DNA from: CAYLXX01 sp964387955
GTDB lineage: Bacteria; Patescibacteriota; Microgenomatia; UBA1406; GWC2-37-13
Direction of reading: 5' to 3'
DNA length: 16,141 bases
Assembly (NCBI GenBank): GCA_964387955.1
Contig: CAYLXX010000021.1
Span: 1 to 16,141, forward strand
Made by a program: the position numbers and the translations under genes. The notes below the pieces were generated by a model that saw only the letters and a program-made list of their open reading frames with translations, ran no database searches and was not told the origin of the DNA. Positions 6,175 through 13,110 of the stretch are shown piece after piece. How positions within the stretch are numbered: the first letter of the stretch is position 1; each line of letters opens with the position of its first letter.

Positions 6175-7499
6175 AAAAAATTAAAAAAACAACTCTCCAT
6201 ATACAAGGTATGCATTGTGCTTCCTGCAATGTCCTTATCGAAGATAAATTTAAAGAAGTAAAAAATATTCAAGATGTAAAAGCTAACTTTTCTAAACAAG
6301 AAGCAGAAGTTTTATATACAGGACAATTGGATACAGCAATTCTGGATAAGCACATTGAGCAATTTGGTTATAGAATTGCGGAAAAATCTCAAATTGTGAA
6401 GGTACCATTCTGGCAACGATTCACGAACGTTACTGTACTGGCAGGTATCATGTTTATTCTTTATTTTTTTGCGCAAGAGTTACATATTATTCCCGATTTT
6501 AAAGCCACTGCCGGGTCAACTTTAACTTATATTTCTGTATTTATTCTTGGGATCGTCGCGTCTACCTCAACTTGTATGGCTACATCAGGTGCACTATTTA
6601 TGGCTACAATCGGTAAACAACAGAAACATGGTGCGCCGCTACTTACCAATTTACTACCTGCAATAAGCTTCAACATCGGCAGAATCGCCTCTTACGGTTT
6701 TTTTGGTTTCGTTGTCGGCGCCATCGGCAATGTACTTTTTCAAAGTATTATTTTTAGCACAATCACTACTTTATTTATTACAGTCGGGATGATTCTCATC
6801 GGGCTTTCGATGACAGGATTAATTTCTTTTTCTCCTTTAACCGATAATAATTTTACGAAAAATATTTTCCAAACACTTGAAGCAAGACTAATTAAACACC
6901 CAAAAAAAACTGCTTTTTTCCTCGGGGCAATCACCTATTTACTTCCCTGCGGATTTACACAATCGGTGCAATTATATGCTTTAGGCTTGGCCAATCCACT
7001 TCATAGCGCTCTTGTTATGATGATATTCGCATTCGGTACCATGCCACTTCTTATTGGCTTAGCTTTCACCAATTCATTTAAAAATTATTCATTTTATCCT
7101 TATTTCCAGAAAGTTATCGGTATTATCATACTTGCCATCGGTATCAATTACGCCGCCAATGCCTTGGCTTTACACGGTATCAAATTCAACATTACATCAT
7201 CCTCTTCTTCTACTGAAAATGTGAAATTGAGAGATGGTTTTCAAATTGCCGAAATGTCGGTTAATGCTCAAGGCTACTCTCCAAATGTTTTTGTGGTTAA
7301 AGAAAATATACCTGTGAAGTGGATTGTGAAGGGTGAAAATATTTTTGGCTGCCAGGGATTTCTTGTGGCCCCGCAAATGAATATTCAATCGTCTCTGAAA
7401 ATCGGTGAAAATATTTTTAAGTTTACACCCAAGTCTAAAGGAACGCTTTCATTCTCATGTAGTATGGGTATGTATCGCGGACAATTTAACGTAATTTAA
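6171..7499 (+). CDS. HMA - DsbD/TauE-like membrane domain - cupredoxin-like fusion, likely copper transfer protein
   Basis: This 442-residue fusion has three parts. Residues 1-70 are an HMA domain with GMHCASC (13-19; Cys16 and Cys19). Residues about 80-345 are a multi-helix membrane domain of the DsbD_2/sulfite-exporter (UreH-like) group, with Cys135 in STSTCMA and Cys260 in LPCGFTQ placed like the paired intramembrane cysteines of DsbD/CcdA. Residues about 350-442 are a cupredoxin-like domain with Cys394, Cys430, Met432 and Met434 (CSMGM), like the small protein encoded at 3592-3951. The layout puts a cytosolic copper carrier, a membrane path and an extracytoplasmic copper site in one chain. 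It could move copper or reductant across the membrane, or assemble a copper protein. It is the last gene of the operon and overlaps copA by ATGA. Confidence 0.83.
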   Translation: MKKIKKTTLHIQGMHCASCNVLIEDKFKEVKNIQDVKANFSKQEAEVLYTGQLDTAILDKHIEQFGYRIAEKSQIVKVPFWQRFTNVTVLAGIMFILYFFAQELHIIPDFKATAGSTLTYISVFILGIVASTSTCMATSGALFMATIGKQQKHGAPLLTNLLPAISFNIGRIASYGFFGFVVGAIGNVLFQSIIFSTITTLFITVGMILIGLSMTGLISFSPLTDNNFTKNIFQTLEARLIKHPKKTAFFLGAITYLLPCGFTQSVQLYALGLANPLHSALVMMIFAFGTMPLLIGLAFTNSFKNYSFYPYFQKVIGIIILAIGINYAANALALHGIKFNITSSSSSTENVKLRDGFQIAEMSVNAQGYSPNVFVVKENIPVKWIVKGENIFGCQGFLVAPQMNIQSSLKIGENIFKFTPKSKGTLSFSCSMGMYRGQFNVI

Positions 7500-7504
7500 A
7501 GAGG

Positions 7505-8107
7505 TTAAACCTTCATCCCCATGTATACTCCGCCTTTATGAAGCTCATCGACCATCTGCGTCATATGTTTCAATCTTGTTCCCGGCTGTTTAGGATTCGT
7601 TATCCAATGAAGATAATCTCTTTGTTGATAATATGGCCGCTTTTTGAACGCATCAAGTAAGTTTTCATCCTCAAGCAATTTTTTTATATCAGATGGAATA
7701 GCAACAGGTTTGCGTTCTCGTCTCTTGAGAACAATTTTCTTATTCTCCAAGTCATTCTTAATCGCCTCTTTAATATACATTTTGAGATCTTTCTCTATTT
7801 TGCTCACTTCAGATACATCTGTAAACTTTATGGCGACATTTTTCTTGTTGTCTAAACCTTGATTGAATAATTTTTTAGTGTCTTTAATCAACGCACCATT
7901 TTGGAAAATGAGTGAACAGTGCTGTTGCATCGCCCACATGAGGAAAACCATATTTTTCTTAAAAAAAGCCGGCGAACCCCAACGTATATCCTCGTTTATC
8001 TCTGGATCGACCTCATGGATAATCTGACGAAGTTTAGTCAAGATTTTTTTGGAAAAATCAGGTAACTTATTTATATATGCATTTACCTGTGGACTTTTTT
8101 TAAGCAT
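7505..8107 (-). CDS. DUF1801 / YdeI-OmdA family protein
   Basis: This 200-residue protein has two recognisable parts. The N-terminal half is DUF1801-like (PQVNAYINKLPDFSKKI, then INEDIRWGSPAFF and a hydrophobic core). The C-terminal half is the OmdA/YdeI-type region (IPSDIKKLLEDENLLDAFKK, then PYYQQRDYLHWI and TRLKHMTQMVDEL). Members are annotated as YdeI/OmpD-associated; their molecular role is unclear. It appears cytosolic with no membrane segment. An in-frame TTG at 8116 lies inside the -10, so the ATG at 8107 is preferred. That start is 8 bases behind TATAAT, implying a leaderless mRNA. The gene converges on the copper operon with 5 bases between stops and no visible terminator. Confidence 0.83.
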   Translation of the reverse strand: MLKKSPQVNAYINKLPDFSKKILTKLRQIIHEVDPEINEDIRWGSPAFFKKNMVFLMWAMQQHCSLIFQNGALIKDTKKLFNQGLDNKKNVAIKFTDVSEVSKIEKDLKMYIKEAIKNDLENKKIVLKRRERKPVAIPSDIKKLLEDENLLDAFKKRPYYQQRDYLHWITNPKQPGTRLKHMTQMVDELHKGGVYMGMKV

Positions 8108-8111
8108 CAGA

Positions 8112-8121
8112 TACAATTATA
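8112..8121. promoter_or_regulatory. Overlapping divergent -10 boxes
   Basis: TACAAT (8112-8117, +) and TATAAT (8121-8116, minus) share two bases. Each ends only 6-8 bases before a start codon: 8124 (+) and 8107 (-). Neither has a convincing -35. Both mRNAs would be leaderless, and only one polymerase could open this stretch at a time. Confidence 0.45.
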
Positions 8122-8123
8122 AC

Positions 8124-9173
8124 ATGCGCAGTAATAAACTCATTCTCATCATGATCTTCATCATCGTCATTGCGGCTATTTTTGTCAGCTTTAATGGCAA
8201 ATCCAATCATCAGGTAAGCAATATCACCGAGACGAATACTACAGAGGAAGACACTAACAATACTACTTCCCCACCAAATGAGCTATCTATCGAATATTTA
8301 CGTCACCATGTATTTGCCGGTAGTGACCTGGTGATCGAGGAAACGCTTGCGCCAGGTTCAAACTATAATCGCTACATTGCATCTTATATGTCAGAAGGTT
8401 TAAAAATTTACGGACTACTCACTGTTCCTCAAGGCCAGAGACCCCCGACAGGCTGGCCGGTGATAATTTTTAACCATGGATTTATACCACCTGCAGAGTA
8501 TAAAACCACCGAACGGTATGTGGCATACGTCGACGGATTTGCTCGTAATGGTTATATTGTATTTAAATCTGATTATCGCGGCCATGGTAAATCCGAGGGA
8601 GAAGCAGTTGGAGCGTATGGATCAAACGCTTACACAGTCGATGTCTTAAATGCAGTTGCTTCTCTCAAAAGATACAAAGAGGCTGATCCATACAGAATAG
8701 GTATGTGGGGTCACTCCATGGGCGGCTATATTACCCTGCGCAGTATGGTTGTCAACAGAAACATCAAGGCTGGAGTCATCTGGGCAGGTGTTGTCGGGTC
8801 ATACCCAGATTTGCTTACTAAATGGCGACGATCCACTCCTCCAATGGGTGCCTCTACTCGAACTCTTGGTTGGCGCCAAACATTGATCTATCAATATGGT
8901 TCTCCTGCAGAAAATCCTAATTTCTGGAATTCAATTTCGGCGAATGCCTACCTCAAAGATATTTCAGGTCCGTTACAACTCCATCATGGTACAGCTGACA
9001 CTTCAGTACCTCTTGAATTTTCAGAGGATCTCGAACAAGAAATGAGACAAGCAGGTAAATCAGTAGAGTTATATATTTATCCTGATGATGATCATAATCT
9101 GGCCAATAGTTTCTTGACAGCCATACGCAGATCAAACGAATTCTTCGATAAATATCTCAAAAACGGCAACTAA
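8124..9173 (+). CDS. Membrane-anchored alpha/beta hydrolase (S9/dienelactone hydrolase-like)
   Basis: This 349-residue serine hydrolase is probably displayed outside the cell. Residues 6-22 form a hydrophobic anchor and an Asn/Thr-rich linker (26-52) follows. The alpha/beta hydrolase core has an oxyanion-side FNHG (116-119), DYRGHGKS (150-157), the nucleophile elbow GHSMGG (Ser198), Asp292 in HGTADTSVP and His324 in DDDHNL. The triad is complete. The fold resembles prolyl-oligopeptidase-type (S9) peptidases and acyl/dienelactone hydrolases; without an N-terminal propeller an esterase or small peptidase is plausible, and the substrate is unknown. The frame stays open upstream to 8049, but those residues overlap the opposite gene, and the ATG at 8124 begins the signal anchor directly behind a -10. 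The 3' end overlaps the prolyl aminopeptidase gene by 4 bases. Confidence 0.85.
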   Translation: MRSNKLILIMIFIIVIAAIFVSFNGKSNHQVSNITETNTTEEDTNNTTSPPNELSIEYLRHHVFAGSDLVIEETLAPGSNYNRYIASYMSEGLKIYGLLTVPQGQRPPTGWPVIIFNHGFIPPAEYKTTERYVAYVDGFARNGYIVFKSDYRGHGKSEGEAVGAYGSNAYTVDVLNAVASLKRYKEADPYRIGMWGHSMGGYITLRSMVVNRNIKAGVIWAGVVGSYPDLLTKWRRSTPPMGASTRTLGWRQTLIYQYGSPAENPNFWNSISANAYLKDISGPLQLHHGTADTSVPLEFSEDLEQEMRQAGKSVELYIYPDDDHNLANSFLTAIRRSNEFFDKYLKNGN

Positions 9174-10111
9174 TGTTCTTCTGCAAATAGCTTCGTGACC
9201 TCAATCAATTTCTTTTCGATGGCTTTTTCTGACGAAGAGTGACCAGCGACAACAAGATGTAATTCAGAATTCTTCAATTTTTGGTGTAAACTACGTGCAC
9301 TGATTGGCGGACAAATAAAGTCATACCGGCCGTGAACAATCACAGTTGGAATATGTTGAATCTTACCTATATTTTTTAAAATAAAATTCTCCTCCAAAAA
9401 ACAGCCATTGGCAATATAATACGCCTCAAGAGGGGACATCGATTGGTAAGAAAAGGTTTTCATATAACCCTCAACCTGTTTGGTTGTCATCTTTAATTTC
9501 AAAAGTGATAATTCATAAAATGACCACTCGTACGTGTATTTTTCTCTTACTTTTTCATCTTTAGACTGCATCTGTTTAAAGTAGTATGCTTCAGGATGAC
9601 GGCGAAATTTTTTCGGGACTAAGTTCATAAATCTTTCCCAGGCCTCAGGGAAAAAATTTCGCACCCCGCCTCCCACATAATGTTTGTTTTCCAGCTGAGT
9701 CGAGAGATAAACACCCCTTAGAATTAATCCACTAACAGTTTCTGGATAAGAAATCGCATACACAAGGGCTAGAGTTGAACCCCAAGAACCTCCAAAAATC
9801 ACGGGTTTCCCAAAATTAAACTTATCGATAAGATATTTGATATCTTTCACTAAGTCCCAAGTAGTGTTGTTTTTTATGCTTGCGAACGGAGTACTATTGC
9901 CCGAGCCTCTTTGATCAAAAATCAGTACATTCCAAACTTTTGGATCAAAAAATCGTTTATCAGTCTCCGAGAAACCTGCTCCCGGACCGCCATGAAGAAA
10001 TACAACTGGTCTGCCCTTGGGATTTCCATAAAGCTCGTAATACAATTGATGGCCGTGAGTGACTTTAACACGACCTTTTTTGTAAGGTCTGTAATTAAAC
10101 TCTTTTTTCAT
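9170..10111 (-). CDS. pip: Prolyl aminopeptidase (peptidase family S33)
   Basis: This 313-residue enzyme removes N-terminal proline from peptides in the cytosol. Family marks are HGGPGAGFS (40-48, oxyanion region), DQRGSGNSTP (66-75), the nucleophile elbow GGSWGS with Ser109, Asp264 (GRYDFICPP) and His291 (VAGHSS), giving a complete triad at family-typical length. There is no signal peptide. The start at 10111 lies exactly 6 bases behind a TATAAT (10123-10118), so the mRNA probably begins at the ATG itself. The -10 overlaps the stop of the upstream PL7 gene, so the two may be transcribed separately despite their closeness. A related S33 hydrolase remains possible, but the proline-iminopeptidase pattern is clear. 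Confidence 0.88.
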   Translation of the reverse strand: MKKEFNYRPYKKGRVKVTHGHQLYYELYGNPKGRPVVFLHGGPGAGFSETDKRFFDPKVWNVLIFDQRGSGNSTPFASIKNNTTWDLVKDIKYLIDKFNFGKPVIFGGSWGSTLALVYAISYPETVSGLILRGVYLSTQLENKHYVGGGVRNFFPEAWERFMNLVPKKFRRHPEAYYFKQMQSKDEKVREKYTYEWSFYELSLLKLKMTTKQVEGYMKTFSYQSMSPLEAYYIANGCFLEENFILKNIGKIQHIPTVIVHGRYDFICPPISARSLHQKLKNSELHLVVAGHSSSEKAIEKKLIEVTKLFAEEH

Positions 10112-10117
10112 GCCTGT

Positions 10118-10123
10118 ATTATA
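10118..10123 (-). promoter_or_regulatory. -10 box of the prolyl aminopeptidase gene
   Basis: A consensus TATAAT on the minus strand ends 6 bases before the ATG at 10111. No strong -35 is seen at 16-18 bases. It is consistent with leaderless transcription and overlaps the end of the preceding gene (stop 10126-10124). Confidence 0.45.
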
Positions 10124-11005
10124 TCAGGTATGTGAGACATCAAGTTTATAAACCACTACCTCACCGAAGTTATTATTATCACATATGAAAGGTAAAATCT
10201 CGCGCACACAATTTGATTGTGTATAGGCTCCTGCTTTGAAATATAAGCCAGATAGGTTTTTTGCTACTGTATACACTGGCTCTTTGCTGTCATTATAATA
10301 TACTTTTATTTCTCCTCCGGTTACTACAAGTTTGACTGAAAATTTTTTGCCTAGGGTGTAGCTTGAATCGAGCGTATGCATATTTTTACCGCCGACATTG
10401 ACGTAGAGATTGGGTTGTTCAAACCGGATGACAAGAATATCATCATTGGCATCATGGATCTGTCCAGCGACGACATGTTTCTTAAATCCAGGCACTGCTG
10501 TGATGGCTTCTTCTATAAACATTGTATGGGTCCCTGAAGTAGATGACCAACTAGCTCGATCAGCGCCATTATTGGTCATTTCTCTCAGTTCAGATCTGGG
10601 ATATTTGGAACCGCTTGTAGTCACACCATTGACTGCCGCCCTAAATCTGACTCCTCCATCGGAGGCTACAATAAACCATGGTTCGACTTTAAATTTATTC
10701 AATTCTGGTTGTTTAACTTCGTCAGGATGTCCGGATGAACCTGTAGGAAGAGTAATTTTCCAATTGGTTAGATTGAAAACTTGTGCGGGAAACTCTGCTT
10801 TACTTTTAGTAGGAGCCGTCGTTACTGTAGCAGTTGCAGATGGAGCAGAACTTATTGTCGGACTCACCCCAGTTGTTAGAGTTGGCGCTTGAGCTACTAC
10901 CTTTTTTCGTGTTGTAGAAGGACGAAAAATAAGACTTCCTGACAAAAGGAAAATAAGCGCTACTATCATCAATAGATAGATCTGTGTATTTTTAAATGAG
11001 TCCAT
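10124..11005 (-). CDS. Membrane-anchored polysaccharide lyase family 7 (alginate lyase-like)
   Basis: This 293-residue protein matches the PL7 (alginate lyase 2) jelly-roll family, which cleaves alginate or related glycuronans by beta-elimination. The three family motifs are present: RSELREM (137-143), GQIH (181-184; Gln182, His184) and YFKAGAYTQSN (255-265; Tyr261 as the candidate catalytic tyrosine). In this family QIH rather than QVH is associated with guluronate-containing substrate. Residues 10-27 form a membrane anchor and 38-70 a Thr/Ser/Pro/Ala linker, so the catalytic domain should sit at the cell surface. Cys266 and Cys275 could form a disulfide. The ATG at 11005 is preferred; the in-frame codon before it is TTG. 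A TATAAT lies 28 bases upstream. No other alginate-use gene is adjacent, so the physiological substrate is uncertain. Confidence 0.87.
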   Translation of the reverse strand: MDSFKNTQIYLLMIVALIFLLSGSLIFRPSTTRKKVVAQAPTLTTGVSPTISSAPSATATVTTAPTKSKAEFPAQVFNLTNWKITLPTGSSGHPDEVKQPELNKFKVEPWFIVASDGGVRFRAAVNGVTTSGSKYPRSELREMTNNGADRASWSSTSGTHTMFIEEAITAVPGFKKHVVAGQIHDANDDILVIRFEQPNLYVNVGGKNMHTLDSSYTLGKKFSVKLVVTGGEIKVYYNDSKEPVYTVAKNLSGLYFKAGAYTQSNCVREILPFICDNNNFGEVVVYKLDVSHT

Positions 11006-11033
11006 CAAAAAAAATAAGTAGCAGAATACCTTA

Positions 11034-11039
11034 ATTATA
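11034..11039 (-). promoter_or_regulatory. Candidate -10 box of the PL7 gene
   Basis: TATAAT on the minus strand lies 28 bases before the ATG at 11005. A TTACAC (11064-11059) is 19 bases upstream, a long spacer. The leader is A/T-rich with no Shine-Dalgarno near the start. Confidence 0.35.
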
Positions 11040-11050
11040 AGCTCCAGCCG

Positions 11051-11770
11051 TTAGAAACGTGTAAGAAATCTNNNNNNNNNNNNNNNNNNNNNNNNNNNNN
11101 NNNNNNNNNNNNNNNNNNNNNNNNNNNNNNNNNNNNNNNNNNNNNNNNNNNNNNNNNNNNNNNNNNNNNNNGGAGCTTCAAATTGGCCGTGCTTCATAGT
11201 ATTTTTTTCGAAATCAGTCAACGTGATATATGGATAAACTATATTGACTGTGATATTATCTTTTTTTAATTCTTCGCGAGCTGTCAGACTCAGTCCGATC
11301 AAAGCTCGTTTTAAAGAAGAATAGGCGCTCATGTTCGGCAGGAACATGAGCGCTGTACCAGATGATATGTTGACTATTGCGCCTTCACCTTGAGACCGCA
11401 TGAATGAAATCACTTGCTGCATAGCTATCAGTGGCCCAACCACATTGGTTTTGAAAATTTCAAGATACTTTGATGGATCAATATGCTCGACAGGCGCATC
11501 ATATCCCCGACCAGCGTTGTTAATAAGTATATCTACTCTTCCGTAATGATTTTGTATTTGCTTCACCATGTCCTTAACTTGCTTCTCATCAGACATATCG
11601 GCACCAACAGCATATGAACCAGGTAATTCCTTCTCGAGTTTTTTTAATGTCTCAAGTGAACGAGCAACCAAAGCCACCTTAGCCCCATTTTGTGAGAGAA
11701 GTTTAGCAGTTGCAAGTCCTATACCTGAAGAAGCGCCGGTGACAATGACAATTTTATCCCTTACTTGCAT
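11051..11770 (-). CDS. Short-chain dehydrogenase/reductase, interrupted by assembly gap
   Basis: This is an NAD(P)-dependent oxidoreductase of the classical SDR family; its substrate is unknown. The resolved 199 N-terminal residues contain the dinucleotide-binding TGASSGIG (11-18), NNAG (84-87), the catalytic serine region (Ser136/Ser137) and the Tyr150-x3-Lys154 pair. Cytosolic, with no membrane segment. The C-terminal part lies in a 100-N gap (11072-11171) of unknown true length. The six residues after the gap (ending at a TAA, 11051-11053) are in frame only if the gap length happens to fit, so the end coordinate is provisional. The start at 11770 is 8 bases behind TATAAT (11784-11779), suggesting a leaderless mRNA. 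It is divergent from the SurA-like gene. Confidence 0.82.
   Translation of the reverse strand: MQVRDKIVIVTGASSGIGLATAKLLSQNGAKVALVARSLETLKKLEKELPGSYAVGADMSDEKQVKDMVKQIQNHYGRVDILINNAGRGYDAPVEHIDPSKYLEIFKTNVVGPLIAMQQVISFMRSQGEGAIVNISSGTALMFLPNMSAYSSLKRALIGLSLTAREELKKDNITVNIVYPYITLTDFEKNTMKHGQFEAXXXXXXXXXXXXXXXXXXXXXXXXXXXXXXXXXXRFLTRF
11072..11171. other. Scaffold gap (100 N)
   Basis: A run of exactly 100 N. This round length is a common placeholder for a gap of unknown size, so genes on its two sides may be farther apart, or closer, than shown. Confidence 0.98.
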
Positions 11771-11778
11771 ATATATAC

Positions 11779-11817
11779 ATTATATCAACTAGACATTTTC
11801 AAAAATACTGTTATAAT
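11779..11817. promoter_or_regulatory. Divergent promoter region between SDR and SurA-like genes
   Basis: Rightward: TAGACA (11790-11795) and TATAAT (11812-11817) with a 16-base spacer, a near-consensus promoter. Leftward: TATAAT (11784-11779) with only a weak AT-rich -35 region. The two -10 boxes are back to back about 30 bases apart, and both genes start within 12 bases of their -10. Confidence 0.55.
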
Positions 11818-11829
11818 GGCTAAAGCAAT

Positions 11830-12507
11830 ATGGCAAAAGCTAGTAAAAAAAAGAAAATCGTCAAGGCGACGACCAAACCAGAAGTTGCTTCTGCTACTTC
11901 CAAGGATCTTCATGTTGGTAAATATACAGTTAAAAAAAGTGCTTTATTGTGGCTTATTCCGGTAGTTATTATTCTTCTTGCTCTTTATTACTCTAAAGGA
12001 CTTTTTGTCGCGGCAACTGTCAATGGCCAACCCATTTCTCGTTTAGCTATTATTCGAGACCTTGAGAAAAGATCAGGTAAACAAGCTCTTCAATCCGCAG
12101 TCACCAAAGTATTATTACTCCAGGAAGCCAAAAAACGCCATATCTCAATCAGTCAAAAAGATATCGACGATCAAATCAAAAAAATCGAGACCTCTCTTAA
12201 AGCACAAGGACAAGATTTGAGTCAAGCATTAGCCAGTCAAGGTATGACTCGTGATGATCTCACTACCCAGGTAGAACAACAATTAATTCTCGAGAAAATT
12301 TTGGCTGATAAAACCAAAGTCACCGACAAAGAGATTGCAGATTTTATAGAAAAAAATAAGTCGTCATTCCCAGAGAATACTTCTGAAGCTGACATGAAAA
12401 AAACAGCTACTAGCCAATTGCAAAACGAAAAACTGAGTACCGAAGCGAATAAACTGCTCGACTCACTCATGAAACAAGCTAAGGTACACTACTTCGTATA
12501 TCAGTAA
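11830..12507 (+). CDS. Membrane-anchored SurA N-domain-like chaperone
   Basis: This 225-residue protein has a lysine-rich cytosolic N-terminus (1-36), one membrane segment (about 38-54) and an extracytoplasmic helical domain like the N-terminal chaperone region of SurA/PrsA proteins. The hallmark VNGQPISR (64-71) is followed by EAKKRHISISQKDIDDQI, a long helical hairpin and a C-terminal helix rich in Gln/Lys/Leu. No parvulin peptidyl-prolyl isomerase domain is present, so it is a chaperone-only form that may help fold exported proteins. The start at 11830 is chosen because the earlier ATG (11816) is out of frame and falls in the -10. No Shine-Dalgarno is visible; the leader would be about 6 bases. 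Confidence 0.82.
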   Translation: MAKASKKKKIVKATTKPEVASATSKDLHVGKYTVKKSALLWLIPVVIILLALYYSKGLFVAATVNGQPISRLAIIRDLEKRSGKQALQSAVTKVLLLQEAKKRHISISQKDIDDQIKKIETSLKAQGQDLSQALASQGMTRDDLTTQVEQQLILEKILADKTKVTDKEIADFIEKNKSSFPENTSEADMKKTATSQLQNEKLSTEANKLLDSLMKQAKVHYFVYQ

Positions 12508-12530
12508 CGCTCCCAATTCTTATCCATTTC

Positions 12531-12560
12531 TTACCAAACACCTCTCGTAGTTCTTATAAT
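12531..12560 (+). promoter_or_regulatory. Promoter of the DUF7144-like gene
   Basis: TTACCA (12531-12536) and TATAAT (12555-12560) have an 18-base spacer. The predicted leader of about 43 bases carries a strong Shine-Dalgarno, unlike the short-leader genes elsewhere in the window. Confidence 0.5.
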
Positions 12561-12610
12561 TACTCCATAGAATTTAATTACAGTTCAAAGCGAAAGGGGG
12601 TGATAAACAA

Positions 12611-13042
12611 ATGGCAACACACAGACTAGCACATCATAGAGTGAGCGGTTGGGTCGTCGGTTTTGCTATACTTGCAAGCTCGATCATGATTCTCGATGGA
12701 ATCTGTGAAATCTTCCTAGGATTAGCGGCAATTTTCAACAACAATTTCTTCGTTGTTGGGCCAAACTACATCTATAACATTAGCGTAACTACATGGGGTT
12801 GGATTCACTTATTCATCGGAGCCGTCGTCGCTCTAGCTGGTATGTTTGTTTTTACTGGACAGGGATGGGCAAGAGGCGTAGGTATTGTTCTTGCTCTTAT
12901 AAGTGCAGTAGCGAATTTCTTGTATATTCCTTACTACCCAATTTGGTCATTACTGATCGTCGCACTTGATATCGCTGTTATTTGGGCTTTAGCAAGCTAT
13001 AGCTCTGAAGCAGCAACTGCAGAAGAAGAAGTAGTAGAATAA
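12611..13042 (+). CDS. DUF7144-like four-helix membrane protein
   Basis: This 143-residue integral membrane protein has four hydrophobic segments (about 13-39, 62-83, 87-107 and 108-129) and an acidic tail (EEEVVE). The pattern of GW at each helix start, GQGWARGVGIVLALISAVANFLYIP split over two lines of conservation (GWARG; NFLYIPYYP) and a final LDIAVIWAL resembles the DUF7144 family; no function is known. The start is firmly set by GGGGGTGAT (12596-12604), one of the strongest Shine-Dalgarno sequences here. The next gene has almost the same leader motif and also encodes a small membrane-associated protein, so the two may be produced at high level together. Confidence 0.75.
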   Translation: MATHRLAHHRVSGWVVGFAILASSIMILDGICEIFLGLAAIFNNNFFVVGPNYIYNISVTTWGWIHLFIGAVVALAGMFVFTGQGWARGVGIVLALISAVANFLYIPYYPIWSLLIVALDIAVIWALASYSSEAATAEEEVVE

Positions 13043-13094
13043 TATGTTTTTAACATTCTGCAATCTACCTCTTATTTAAAATTTCGGATCATTG

Positions 13095-13107
13095 GAAGGG
13101 GGGTGAT
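13095..13107 (+). promoter_or_regulatory. Strong Shine-Dalgarno of the DUF1269 gene
   Basis: AAGGGGGGTGAT ends a few bases before the ATG at 13111. It nearly repeats the AAGGGGGTGAT (12594-12604) before the preceding gene, giving a shared strong translation signal. No convincing separate promoter was found in 13043-13094, so read-through from the upstream gene is plausible. Confidence 0.7.
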
Positions 13108-13110
13108 AGT

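Noticed and set aside
5295..6299. Open frames on the minus strand inside copA and the fusion gene
   Set aside because: They lie opposite strongly conserved ATPase and HMA coding sequence, are rich in Ser/Phe/Ile as expected for antisense frames, and have no family resemblance or start signal.
7499..7505. Intrinsic terminator between the convergent copper operon and the YdeI-like gene
   Set aside because: Only a few bases separate the stops and no G/C-rich hairpin with a T-run is visible.
10410..10892. A 160-codon plus-strand frame opposite the PL7 gene
   Set aside because: It is antisense to the PL7 catalytic motifs and has no ribosome-binding site or recognisable domain.
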